This document shows, piece after piece, positions 35,582 to 46,796 of a stretch of DNA of 64,000 nucleotides; position 1 is the stretch's first letter, and every line of letters starts with the position of its first letter. The translations under genes were made by a program, and so were the position numbers. The stretch comes from Marsupella aquatica (taxonomy: Eukaryota > Marchantiophyta): contig OZ316895.1 in the NCBI GenBank assembly GCA_973895155.1, forward strand, positions 13,206,001-13,270,000. Direction: 5' to 3'. The notes beneath the pieces were generated by a model. It worked only from the letters and a program-made list of their open reading frames with translations, did not search any database and had not been told where the DNA came from.

Positions 35582-35739
35582 AATAGTGCCTTGCCATATG
35601 TTAGTCCACCAATGAGAAATCACTATGGGTTAACTAAAATTGTTAATGTAACCCATGTATACAAAGTTGGGGGTGGGGGCAACTAGCAATTAAAATAATT
35701 TTGGGGTAAGGTTAGTAACAAGCTGTTTATGCAAAATCT

Positions 35740-37330
35740 GGTCGACTCATGAAACTTGAACTCATAACCTCACTTGGCATGATGGAACTATACACTTTTG
35801 TCTATCCATGCACCATGAGAAACATTCAGAAATGTGAAGATGTACACCCTCCTGTCTTCACCTTTTGTGTGCTAATAATGGGCAACACACCATGATCGTT
35901 GAAAGTTCTAAAAATGCAGTGTTACCACACACTTGAACAAATCAATGCCAAGTACTTCTTTTTTCTACACAGGATGCCACTGCTTGACTTGCAGGACAAT
36001 ACAATCTGCAGACTATTAGTTTTTGTAAGACTTAATATTTTATTAAATGATGTAATGAGCTCAGCTTAAACTGTTTTGATGCAATCTATGAAGTTCAAGC
36101 TACCAATTGAAAACAGTGGGACTTTTTGGACATATCCAACACTCAGTCCTATATCCTCAAAATTCACTTTGTCACAAACCACAATCTACACTTGGGCACT
36201 TTTCTTTTGTCATTTGTCAGCTTAAATGTATTCAATAGCCAGTCCGTCAGGTTTTGAAATCACCCAAATGCAAGAACCAAATTCATGGCTTGCAAAACAA
36301 ATGACTACAAAGAAATGTTTGTGCAAAGGTGAATTTTGAGGATATATGATTTTGAGGATTGACTCTTGGAGATATCCAAAAAGTCTCAACTTTTTCAATA
36401 GGTAGTTTGAACTTCATACTAAACAACTTTCAGGTCAAAAGGAGTTCTTTCCCACCTCCAAAAAAATATTAAGTTTTACAAAAATATTAGCATTATGCAG
36501 ATTGCATTGTGCCCTGAGTCGGGCAGTGTTGCGCTGTGTAGTGGAGTACTCGACATAGACTGCATAAAAGTGTGTCATATTTTAATAACCATTGATGGTT
36601 CACCGTGGAAAGACTTGGTTAAATTGAAAATCCATCTTTCCTGTCCATCAAGTCCAAATGAATGATCATTGTACACAGGGAAGGTTGTGATTATTGATTC
36701 ACCTTAGGCACATAAGAAATATTTGGGCCCACATTTCTTGAGGATAGGGACATTAACATCAGCACTAGCAACACCTAAGATTGGGAGGATCACGGTCCTA
36801 GATTTACTCCCTAGACACCACACCTGGCTCTACCAGATGTCAGTTCACGGATGCCCGACCTAGATCCCCAGCCTGTTGACTAGACTCCTCCCTGATTCTC
36901 ATGAGCTATGCCATGCAAACCCATGTTGTCTCCGGGGGTAACTGCAGCATGCTCTCTGCTAGGTGAGTAGATAATCATTTATTTATTAATCTTTCTTACA
37001 GGAGAAGGTGACAGTGCCACATGAATTCCAAGTCAACCGTAGCTAAGACCAGCACAGCAAAGAGAAAACAAAACCTGAGGGGTCAGTAATTGACCAATGG
37101 GTAGTTGCAGCTCGGGCGACCAACCGCAGGAAACCCCGGAATGCAAGGACAGCGCCTTGGCCCGTGATTGAAACAGAGTAAGCCAAGATTTGAGACAAGA
37201 AAGGTTAACATAGAGCAATGAATGTCAAGATAAAACAATGTATGCCAAAGATGCACCATTGTGGCCTAGTCACTGCTTATCCAAAAGGGCCCACAAAGGG
37301 AGCCCATAATAAAGCCTATTGTACAAGCGA
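35740..37330. other. intergenic sequence, no gene seen
   Basis: AT-rich with short frames only. No terminal repeats or domains recognised. Confidence 0.35.
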
Positions 37331-37331
37331 C

Positions 37332-37523
37332 CAGCCAAGGCAATCAAGTTGAGTCAACAAGTTGCTACCTCAATGCCCACCAATGGTGTTCAGACTACTG
37401 GAGTCGGTGACTATTCTTATTATAGAGTATCCGTGTCCATATATCAAGGAACGTCTTTGGTGGGCATTGGCTGTTAGAGTGTTAGGTAGCAACTTGTTGC
37501 CTCAATTTGGCTACCTTGGCTGG
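37332..37523. repeat. hairpin-forming inverted repeat
   Basis: The left arm at 37332-37385 (CAGCCAAGG, CAACAAGTTGCTACCT, AATGCCCACCAA) is inverted at about 37457-37523. The right arm carries ~14 extra bases, and the loop is ~70 bp. It could be a small MITE or a foldback transcript source. The right arm runs into the tandem duplication starting at 37501. Confidence 0.65.
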
Positions 37524-37884
37524 TTTTATATTTAGAGCGGGTGAGGGTCAGAAGGATGAACATTCGTGGCTTATATGAACTGGTTGCGAGTGGAGTGCAA
37601 ATAAAACATATTATATTTTTTGGAGGGTAGAACTTGCTTTGTAAATGTCATTATGAGACTGGAGTAGTCCTCGCTGTGCTCGAGAATGTGAACTCAATTT
37701 GGCTACCTTGGCTGGTTTCATATTTAGAGGGGGTGAGGGGCAAAAGGATGAACATTCATGGCTAATATGAACTGGTTGCGAGTGGATTGCAAATAAAAAA
37801 TATTATATTTTATCGAGGGTAGAACTTGAGTGTAAACGTCATCATGAGACTGGAGTAGTCCTCGCTGTGCTCGAGAATGTGAAC
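37501..37884. repeat. tandem duplication, 2 x 192 bp
   Basis: Units at 37501-37692 and 37693-37884 both begin CTCAATTTGGCTACCTTGGC and end with CTCGAGAATGTGAACT. They are nearly identical, with scattered substitutions and small indels. Confidence 0.85.
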
Positions 37885-37930
37885 TAAGGGTTTCTTACGA
37901 GCAAAGTGTTTGTGATGGGGATAAAACAAG

Positions 37931-38560
37931 GGCAAAACGGTCAGGACGAGAAAGGGAAGTGGCAATAAGTCAGGGTTTGCACTTATCGAGAGTTCACTGC
38001 ACTGTCATAAATAAGAGAAAAGAACACGTAGCCCTTGAACTCCTCTATGCACTTAAGGAAAGTGCAAACAATGGGCGAAATGGTCAGGAAGACAAAGGGG
38101 ACGAAAGGCCTGCCTTGCAATTAACCAGGGTTATCACTTATAGAGTGTGGAGAACACGTAGCCATTGAACTCTGTATCTGAGTGATGTCCGTCTGTGAGA
38201 CCTCTGCGCACTTTCTAAAAAAAGGGGAAAGAGTGGGGGGAAAAAAGAGCATCATGGTCAGAAAGAGAAAGGGAAGGGGGGCCCACCTTGCAATAAACCA
38301 GGTTTTGCACTTATCGAGAGTTCATTGCACTGTCATGAGTGGGAGCAAAGAAGACTTAGCCATTGGAGCTCTGTGTCGGAGTTCCATAGGTCTGTGAGCC
38401 TCTGTGCACTTAAAATAAGTGCACAAAAAGGGGGCAAAACGGTCAGGAAGAGAAAGGGAAGAAAGCAGGGTGTGCACTTATGAAGAGTGCACTGCACCGT
38501 CACGAGCGAGAGAACGAGAGATATGCCTTTCTCGCTCTCATGACTCTGCACAGCAAACTC
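37931..38560. repeat. four imperfect tandem units (~150-180 bp)
   Basis: Units start near 37931, 38089, 38252 and 38431. Each contains a variant of GGTCAGGAAGAGAAAGGGAAG followed by CAGGGTTTGCACTTATCGAG. Some also contain the near-palindrome GTGCACTTAAAATAAGTGCAC (38405-38425). The array lies about 660 bp upstream of the VMA22-like start codon, in or near its promoter. Confidence 0.7.
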
Positions 38561-39223
38561 TCTATATCTTCGTTCTGTCTGTCTGGCTGCTTCTCTGGGT
38601 CTGGATAATTATTCTACCCCTCCATGACCTCCACGTCGTGATGCGGTGCTTCCTTTTCATCGTTTCTTTCTGTTGATTCCGACCAGATTGAGAGAGGGCC
38701 CATGAATTCATTTCCTATATCGGTACGTCTCTCTGCGAAGGCGGTCACTCAGTCTGTGAGTCAGCCGGTCAGTCGAAAAAGAGCAGTCGATGACAGTTGT
38801 GGCACTCTCCTCGACCTGATTCCTCTCCTCTGCTTTCCTTTCCTTTGAATTCTGCGAAACCGTACCCTCCTCTGTGGTACGACCCAAAGAATTCCCTGGT
38901 TGTTGTGTTATAAGCAGTCGTCTAGGTAGGTTGGCGCAAATCAAACCTCACTGAGGAGTTCGTGGCTGATGAGAAGTCGAACAACTTCTTGAGTATGTGA
39001 AACAGGAGGAAAACGAGGAGAAGAGAGGCTTACTTATTAGATGTGCCAAATGTGAAGGTCTCTCTCTTCGAGCTGCCGGAGTGAGTATGACAACCAGTGG
39101 TGGTACATTAGGGCGGTAATCCCGTGGACTACTCTGAAGAGAATTGAGACACAAGATTTTGAGTTTGGTACATCTGCCGTTTCGTTACTTTTCCAGTCAC
39201 AAATTTGAAGGAAATTGTAACGA
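38561..39223 (+). other. promoter / 5' UTR region of the VMA22-like gene
   Basis: GC-balanced sequence with pyrimidine-rich stretches ahead of the start codon. No separate gene is supported. The short open frames on the minus strand here have no domain. Confidence 0.4.
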
Positions 39224-41393
39224 ATGGAGGAGGAAATGGGGAGTGCCAATGAGGATGTATCAGTATTCCAAGAGCAGCAGCAAGACGCCTCAAAGCTTGT
39301 GACAAGGGGTTTAGAGCGAAACATGGAGGGGGCCGGAGAATCGAATGAGGAGGAGGAGGAGACGAGAAACGAGGCAGATCTAGACAGGGAGGCCTGGCGG
39401 TGCTTGAATTCGGTGCATGAAATGCTGTGTCTCCGTCAGATACTGAACCAGACATTACGGAAGGTGTGTGCGTTGTTGCTCCTCAAGGTCCGCCTGTTGG
39501 CAACAGTTAGCATGTACAATTCCGAACACACACGAAACACAATTAGGTTTTGAATGAGTGACATTTTGATAAGAAATTTCTACCGGCTCGCTCAAAATTG
39601 GGCGCAGCTCCTTATTATAGCTAAGACGCATCCTACTCATGACAGGAATCCATCTCATGAGATGTCCAAGGTGTTGCTGCAGGGATGGATGGAACTGGCC
39701 AGTGCTCGATATGAAATGGGACCTGCACGCATTAGCCAAAATTTGTTCAGCCGTAAGCCTCAGGCTGCCAAGGCAGCAGTAGATGTCAGTTCACGCATTG
39801 AAGGTGAGAAACATGCCTAACTTTCCATTGCATTCACACAAGGTCATCTTCAACGGAATGTTTACTGAATAGATTTACAGACCAGCATGACTAGTAGATT
39901 TGGAGGATTCTTATCATTCTTGGGGAGCAAGTTCTTTCCATTTAGTGATTGGTGGTTGCTCAATGCCAAGATCTTTAGGACAATGTGACGCAAAAATTGT
40001 TGTTTCGATTGTCAGGTGAAGCCGAAGAAGAGTTGTCTACTGAGGGTCCTGTAATATTTAAACTGATCAAAGATTCATCAGAACAACGACAGAAAGTGGC
40101 GGCACATAGTGACGGGATCAATCTGAACTATAGGAAGAGTAATTCCTCCTCACAATTGCGACGAAGGCCCGTCTCCAGCCCAGCCGGTTGGTACCACTTC
40201 TGTGGCTTACTTTTGTGTTGTTGGCTAGGAATATTATTTCAATAGTATTGATGCGGCAATGACGCAAATGAATTTTACTATCAGAATCCAAAATTGGCTC
40301 ATTATTATGCTTGATGATAACATGTGGTAGGCATGTAAAGACTCTTGTCCTGAAAGTCGCAATTACATGTATCTGGCCTGGAAGTTTAGATCTGCTTGTA
40401 GGCGATTTTCACGTCATCCTCTCATAACAGGCATAATTGCAGGGGCAGTGGCAGAGACATGGGAGGCATTTTTAGTGGTTGAATTGGCACCTAATCAAAA
40501 AAATTGGCCTTTTCCTCAGTACACGTTGAGTCCACAGACGGTGAAATGGACGAGCTCCTGCAATATGCTAACTTGATAGATGACTCGGACAGTGAAGATG
40601 ATCTGCAGCCCTTAGAGGTAATCTGACATTAGTCTTCCCACTCCTGTCTCTTTGACTGCAAATGAATTGGCTTGTACTTGATGACTCTTGATTAATGAGT
40701 TGTAGGGGTAATGTCTCTTTTGTCTTCCCGCTCCTATCTGTTTGACCGCGAATAAATTGCCTTGTACTAGATGACTCTTGATTGATGAGTTGTTAATGAC
40801 ATGAATTTGTCCGCACACTAAGCGGCTTTAGTAGGGTTCGAAGTCAACTTGTTCTATGCAGTGCTTCCACCCTATTTTTTTCTTTTTGTAATGCTGGAAC
40901 TGTTTCCTATTTGGCTCCACACAGGGTGGGATGCAGGTGATATCTTTCTAAACATTTAATCCCGGATTAGAAGCTATATTCATTGTCTTTCGTCACATTT
41001 CAGGTTCAGAAGAGCACTTTGCAAGGATTTGGGGCTATGGTTGCGCCGCATTTGCGTAATGCACAAGGTTCCTTCGTGAAAGGTAGGTTCCTGAACGGCA
41101 CTTTGAAAACTTTAGAGAGATCATGCCTCAGTTGGCTTTCATATTCGTAGTTGCCATGGTCATCATAATGGATTTGTGCATCAAAAACAGGAACTAGCGA
41201 TTCTAAAACTTTTTGCCTGGTTAGAGACTTCAAAATGGTTTTTTTGTTAACTAGTTGGCTGGTTCTGAACTTGTGTTGGAAAGCAGCATTACAGAACATG
41301 GTGGAGTTGCTCAATGCGCAAAACAATGCTACGGATGCTCATTTTAAGGCAACGAGAATTCAGGCCAACCTTGACAATTCTGTCGGGCAGTGA
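39224..41393 (+). CDS. VMA22/CCDC115-like V-ATPase assembly factor (6 exons)
   Basis: Exons: 39224-39463, 39662-39803, 40016-40186, 40520-40617, 41004-41082 and 41287-41393 (stop TGA 41391-41393). All junctions are GT-AG and the phases agree, giving 278 aa. Family members (yeast Vma22, human CCDC115) help assemble the membrane sector of the vacuolar H+-ATPase in the ER. Diagnostic pieces are KVLLQGWMELASARYEMGP (after residue 80), matching the conserved GWxxLAxARYxMG block, and a C-terminal STLQGFGAMVAPHLRNAQ followed by KALQNMVELLNAQNN, matching the family's second conserved helix. Between them lies an acidic segment (DDSDSEDDLQPLE). Residues 1-80 are acidic and predicted helical. The acceptors for exons 2 and 4 were chosen by phase and nearby alternatives exist. 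The fifth intron is ~200 bp and the fourth carries a tandem repeat. Confidence 0.82.
40629..40805. repeat. tandem duplication in intron 4 of the VMA22-like gene
   Basis: Two ~90-bp units share GTCTTCCC(A/G)CTCCT(G/A)TCT, TTGTACTTGATGACTCTTGAT and ATGAGTTGT. The duplication is intronic and so should not affect the protein. Confidence 0.75.
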
Positions 41394-42700
41394 AGATTCT
41401 GGAAGGGATGCACAATCTATGCCCAAATACGTCAACTCTCCTTGATGCCCTGAAGGTTTTAGAGCATGAATTTGAATTTGCGGGGAGACAATCTCAATGC
41501 AATTGGCGTCAATAATCATTGGCTCCTGGGCACGGGTAATCGCGATTTTTACGGACAATCTAAATCAGTCATCTTTAGAGAAAAGTAGAGTTAACTAGGT
41601 TAGATGTCAAAGCGTGAGATAGGTGGGACATCAGCCCTGTTGAAGCCAGGATGAAGCATCATTGTTTTTGTTCGTTTCATACAACCTGCGTTGCTACCGT
41701 TGGAAAACTACTGGGTCAATTTTTCTTCATATGGTGGATGTAGACCTTACGACGTCATCCATTCTGTTGAAGAGTAGAGAACCAGCCCTCAGGAATGGTC
41801 TAGGATGTCATGCAGTCGGTTGATACTTGGATGGAAACTGGATACAACAGCAAGCTGGACCAAGAGTTTGTGGCAATACAAGCCTTACGAAATCAGATAT
41901 ACTTGCATTATAGTGTGTTTCACGTCGGCCTTGACGAGAAAGAAGTTAGAGTAGCATAATTACAATTTTTATGTAAATGTCTACACAAAGTAAACCCTCG
42001 GGAGCAAGGGCTTAGTATACTTTTAAGCAAACCTACTCTTGAGAAGACCAAAATTTTAAAACGGAAGAGTTAGGATGGTGTTATAGGGGCACTTTACTTG
42101 GGCCCCGGCCATATTTTTCATACATTTTCTGTATCTACCTGACAGACTGCCCCCTCCCATTACTCTGGGAATGGCATTCACCTAAATTTTGCCTAGTGGT
42201 GGTTTGAATCTTGCATTGTGCCACATTGTTTTACTCCCCGTGCACAAAGTCCTCCAAATCCTTTCTCACAAATTGATTTCCGTGGTTTAGGATTTTCAAT
42301 TGATTTGTGGTTTAGGGATCTCACAACTTGAGTTCCACATCCTTGGAAATACTGTGTTGACAGGTAGAGATAGCCTCTCAAATCCACGGATGACCAATTC
42401 AACATCAGTGTTTCCTCTGTCTCACTTCGGTCTTCGAATGTATTCATCGTTCCATGCATGACCAATTCAACAACACTGTCTGCACTGACCCTCTCCCATC
42501 TTGGGAAGAATTCATTGTTTCCCACTCCATTCACACTAGCATTTGACATTGTTCGCCTTCTTCTGTACCAACACGAGCATATATGGGCTTGTCTACAACT
42601 TGTATCATGAATAGCTATGTTCAATATGTACTACTAGTCACATAGGCAATTCCATTTGACGAGCAAGTAACCTAGTGTCTCTATCACCGCCAAGGGCAAC
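41394..42700. other. 3' flank of the VMA22-like gene and intergenic DNA
   Basis: The 3' UTR is probably in the first few hundred bases. A 143-codon minus-strand frame (42624-42193) has no recognisable domain. Confidence 0.35.
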
Positions 42701-42705
42701 TCCCA

Positions 42706-43200
42706 CAAGAAGCCCACCTGCTCTTCAGCATGACGGTTGCTCAATGGCCCGTTCTCTTTGCACAAACAACCACTCAACCGGTAAATAACCCATCTTGATC
42801 TTGGTTCCAAGACCATCGTCTTACCTCAAGCTCAATAGTCGTCAATAAGTAGGTTAGTGGATAGAAGTGGTGGACCTCGCCACCCAGCGCCCTCACCAAT
42901 CCCAGCACTTGCGCCTAAGTGCCCTTGGTGCCCGAACGCCTCCACAGAATACCTCGAGCAAGCTTCCAAGTGCCTCTAGCACCACCTGCGGCCCCTCCCA
43001 TACGAAGCCGCGCTTGCTCACCTGCACGACCACTACTCATCGGTCCTCACTGTCTGCACAAACAACCAAGCACCTCAGTAAGTAACCCCTCTGGATCTAG
43101 AACTCGCCCAGTTTAGTATCCTAACTCAAGCTCAACAGACGTTGGTAAATAGGTCAGCGATAGGTCCTCCCGATGCCATAAGCCAGAACCAGAACCCACG
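42706..43200. repeat. two diverged direct repeats (~300-bp period)
   Basis: Shared words are GCACAAACAACCA, CTCAAGCTCAA and AATAAGTAGGTTAG / AATAGGTCAGCGATAG. They occur at about 42706-42880 and 43009-43180 in a C-rich stretch leading into the LTR-like repeats that follow. Confidence 0.5.
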
Positions 43201-43239
43201 CCCACTGTCCGTCTAGGACAACTCCTTCCTTGGGTGCGG

Positions 43240-43815
43240 CCCGGGTTCCCCCTCGTACCTATCCATCACCAACTGACCGCCCTGACCTCAGGACATGCTC
43301 ATGGCCCAAATAGCGTAGCTTGTCCTAAAGCTTGTCCCAAGCTTGTCTCAACACGCCGGGACCAGAATGGCCCCGACTCTAACAACCGCTCCCGGTTTGC
43401 CCCACTGAAGGTCTAGGGACCGAGCGCCCTTGGGACTCAGCCTCCATACCTACTTGGCCTCGCCTCCCCAACGCAAGCTCCCTTGGGAGGCTGAACGCGG
43501 CTTGGCTGCTGTTCGGCAGGATTTGGCAAGCGGGCGAGTTAACACCCGCAAAACATGAGAACTTATGGCACCCCCGGACCCATCTGAGCTCAGGAGAGCG
43601 TAGCCCTCCTCAAGAGCTTTCCAATGAACCCAAAAAGTCCTTCAACGGACTTCCCGTTGGGAAGATATCGTCATTTCCGTTTGGCGGTTTCTCTTAGTGT
43701 CGCGATCGCCGCGGCTCACGACTTCGGCTCGGCTTTAGCCCCCAGGGAGACACCACTCCCCTCATATATGCTTCTGGAGACCTGCCACCCCCGGACCAAC
43801 TTCGGTCCCTAAACA
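43240..43815. mobile_element. LTR-like repeat, GC-rich copy
   Basis: Matches 44510-45015 in the same orientation. Shared blocks include CATGGCCCAAATAG, GGCAAGC, CATTTCCGTTTGG, the CTCATATATGCTT run and CCTGCCAC. The two copies are separated by only ~700 bp with no retroelement domain, so this may be a TRIM-like or internally deleted element. This copy is much richer in C and G than its partner. Confidence 0.5.
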
Positions 43816-44301
43816 TTTGGCCCCCAACCCGGATCCCATCGCGCATAATGGGTGCACCACCAACTGGCAACGCCCATAACTTTCTTGATAGGCATCCGCA
43901 AGCGGAGTGCCTTAGCCCGTTGTGACCGGGCCAACCCAGTGCTCATGCCTAGGCCCTCAGGTCTGATCGCCGCTCGGGGCCCTTGACCGGCCCAACCCGG
44001 ATCGGGCCACAACTTGCGCCCCAAGCGTCCGCTGCCAATGGCGTCAACTCCATTGGCCTTGGGCCCAAGAGGAGCTCACTCCCAAGCCCTCAGGACTCAA
44101 AGCCCATCCGACGGTCCGGACGGCCAACCTTGAGCCCGGCCCATTTCCCCTTGACCCGACCAGCCATAGGCTAGTCCAAGTCCTTAGTTCGTGTCCCCAG
44201 CTTGGCCCCTTGCCTCGCCAGTGCCACATCTCATTGCCCACAAGTCTCCCCATGCTAAGTCCTCCCCGGATGGCCTATCCGGGCCTGGACCATAAGGGAG
44301 G

Positions 44302-44341
44302 GCGTCGGAGTCAGCGACGTCGGAGTCAGCGACGTCGGAGC
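44302..44341. repeat. short tandem repeat (15-bp unit)
   Basis: GTCGGAGTCAGCGAC is repeated just over two times and flanked by partial copies. Confidence 0.8.
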
Positions 44342-44509
44342 TAAGTGTTAAGGTAGTCGAGTTCCGCGACTATAGAGCCTCCCAAGTCGTGTGGCCTTGC
44401 CATAAGCTAAAGGTAGGGTCAGCACCCACTATTTGTCCATAATAGTCTCTCTACCTGGTGTTTCCCGAGCTTCCCAATTTTCTATCCCAATTTTATATCC
44501 ATCATTGGC

Positions 44510-45015
44510 TAACCACCCTGCCTCCAGGATATGCCCATGGCCCAAATAGTATTTTGTTCCAAACGTCGGGATTAGCTCATTCCCGACTCACACAACTGTC
44601 TTCATGGATCTAAATCAACCGTGAACCCAAAGGCATGATGCACTTAGACCTCAACACCTAAGTTTACTCTACAACATCTCTCCAATGGAACTCTCATAGG
44701 AACTGAACACGAATTGGTTGTTGTTTCAGCAAGATTGGCAAGCCGACGAGATAGCCCTTGCAAACCATAAATATGTACCAACTGAGACAATTGGAGATAG
44801 TCCTACTCAAGAGCATTCCAATGCACCCAAGAAATCCCCCAATGGGATTTGTGTTGAGGAGATATTGTCGTTTCCGTTTGGTATCTCTCCTTAGTAGCGG
44901 GACCGTTGCACTTCACGACTTGGGCTCCCCCTTGGCCTACTAGAGACACCATTCTCCTCATATATGCTTATGGTGTCCTGCCACTCTCGGACCAATTGTG
45001 GTCCCCTATTTTTGC
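44510..45015. mobile_element. LTR-like repeat, AT-richer copy
   Basis: Partner of 43240-43815. Many differences are C-to-T or G-to-A relative to that copy, as expected for decay of methylated cytosines. It ends near CCAATTGTGGTCCCC. Confidence 0.5.
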
Positions 45016-45269
45016 CCAGGGTGGCGACTGTAACCATAGGTAGGGCAGTTGACCCCAATCATGGACTAGGTTATAATGTATGAAACTGTTTGCTCAGACT
45101 AGACAGCAAATGTAAAACATGAGTCAAGCACACTCATTCAGACACTACACCAACAAGACAGAGCGAGTGAAGAAAGTACTAAAGGATCCATAGCATATGA
45201 GAGTACATGTGAAGGAGGTAGAGAATATTCCCCCTCCATGCAACCTATACCCCCGGGGGGCTAAGATAT

Positions 45270-45655
45270 GTGGGCCTAATCTAGGAAAATTTTATCCTAA
45301 TGTAATCAAGGGTTTACTAACCCTTTTAAGGCCAAACAACTAAAGTCAAGAACTTGAGTCAATTCCTAACAGGTGGGTTAACTAGGTTGCACATTATATC
45401 CCAAACGGTATTTACTCGCATAGTAGGAACTCATGATCATTGTTACAAAGCCAATTGAGAGATAGGGAGATCTTGTATTGTAAAGACTCGATATGGTAAT
45501 CGGGCCCAGAGTGGAGGAAAGCTCTTGTGTGTTCCCGTGGACATAGCTTCAACTAAGGTGAACCACATATCTCTTGGTGTCGACTACTTGTGTGTTGGAA
45601 GATCACGGGTTTGTTGTTATAAATGTTGTCTTTGTTTAACAAGCTTGCCCAAACA
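45270..45655 (+). mobile_element. copia-like LTR relic with decayed PBS
   Basis: At 45520-45600 the order CTCTTG, TTCCCGTGGACATAGC, AAGGTGAACCAC, GTCGACTACTTGT matches the R-U5 part of the copia LTR at 29.5 kb. The end (CCCAAACA, about 45648-45655) is followed by AGTTACTAGAGCATT, a mutated form of the initiator-Met PBS context. The upstream boundary is uncertain. No coding part follows. Confidence 0.6.
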
Positions 45656-46019
45656 AGTTACTAGAGCATTTCAATGCTTCATCATTAGGGTTGATGGCTT
45701 TCCACCATACAAAAATGATCATAGTTTTTACCTACCCCCCATGACAAGTTCCTTCCAAATTCTTGGCATGTCGTAGCGCCATATCATTGGTTTTGGCCCA
45801 AAAATATCACTAGAAAATTAAAATGACCGCTTAATGCTAGTAAGGGCAAGGAAAATGTTTTTTTCTTTTACAAGTTAACAGCGCATTATATCTACGCCAA
45901 GTTAATGCTCCCCCATTTTCCTCTGGCCCTGTACACGGGCCCGTACATTGCCCTTCCCAATCCCCGATGCTCATTGTTCTGGCCTAAGTTTGCAAGAATA
46001 TAGACCAAGTCTCTATCAT

Positions 46020-46455
46020 TAATCATGATTCTTATCCAAAGTAACAGGCTTTTCCTGAACACTTAGACTCTAATACATTACTCCATTGGAAATAATTGTT
46101 GCTAAAACATAAACCACGACTCCATAAAGAAGAAGCATTTGACAGAACATCAATCAAGACTCTATCAATCATGTCTCTTAACCAAAGTACTAGGCTCTCT
46201 CTGAACACTTGGACTCTATTACGAAACAAACATGACTCTGTTGGAAAGAAGTGTTGTCAAACATAAAGCACGACTCCATAGAGAAGAAGCATTTGGTAGA
46301 ACATAAACTAGGACTTTATCAATCTTGACTCTTAACCAAAATACTAGGCTCCCCTGAATACTTAGACTTTGTTACAAAGCAATCATGACTCCATTGGAAA
46401 GAAGATTGCGGGAACATAAAGTAACCACTACTCCACAAGGAAGAAGTCAATGGCA
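46020..46455. repeat. tandem array, ~150-bp unit, about 2.9 copies
   Basis: Units begin near 46020, 46168 and 46320 with AATC(A/T)TG. Each has TTA(A/T)CCAAA, TAGGCT, CTGAA(C/T)ACTT(A/G)GACT, CCATTGGAAA and (A/G)GAAGAAG. Confidence 0.8.
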
Positions 46456-46752
46456 CCAATTCAATCAGGCCAGAGCAGGCAAAAAAAAGTGAAGAGTGCA
46501 AAAACATAAACTCAAAGTTGATGACACAAAGTTGATTGGGCCCAAACAAGTGACAAAATGGTAGAGTCTAGGGTTATGTTTGGGCAAACTCAGGCAGGAG
46601 CGGCCCATAGCAGTATTGGGGACTGGGACGGGCAGTGTACAGACCTCGGGAAAATGGAGGAGCATGAACTCAGCGTAGAATTAATGCGCAATATAAGTTA
46701 GGGGGTCCAGACACAAAAATGTTGCACATGACGTAGGAGGCTCCATACAATG

Positions 46753-46775
46753 CCCCCCCCCCCCCCCCCCCCCCC
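46753..46775. repeat. poly-C tract (23 C)
   Basis: A homopolymer run of about 23 C, prone to sequencing or assembly length error. Confidence 0.9.
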
Positions 46776-46796
46776 AACCGCGCGCCCGAGCCTACC

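Larger units (their letters stand above)
28706..35718. mobile_element. fold-back (long terminal inverted repeat) element split by a copia insertion
   Basis: The left arm (28706 to about 28929) is the imperfect reverse complement of a right arm that lies in two pieces, about 29170-29283 and 35587-35718. Removing the copia at 29284-35581 and one copy of its target duplication restores a continuous arm. Both ends read TTACTAACC inward, followed by AAAATTATTTTAATTGCTA. The original element would be about 715 bp with arms of roughly 220-240 bp around a ~240-bp loop, and it has no coding capacity. The 10-mer TTTATGCAAA at 28659-28668 and 35726-35735 may mark a target duplication, but there are unmatched bases between it and the arms. 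Confidence 0.75.

Noticed and set aside
37931-38560. possible 5S rRNA or tRNA array
   Set aside because: No A/B box pair, no internal control region and no cloverleaf or 5S-like structure.
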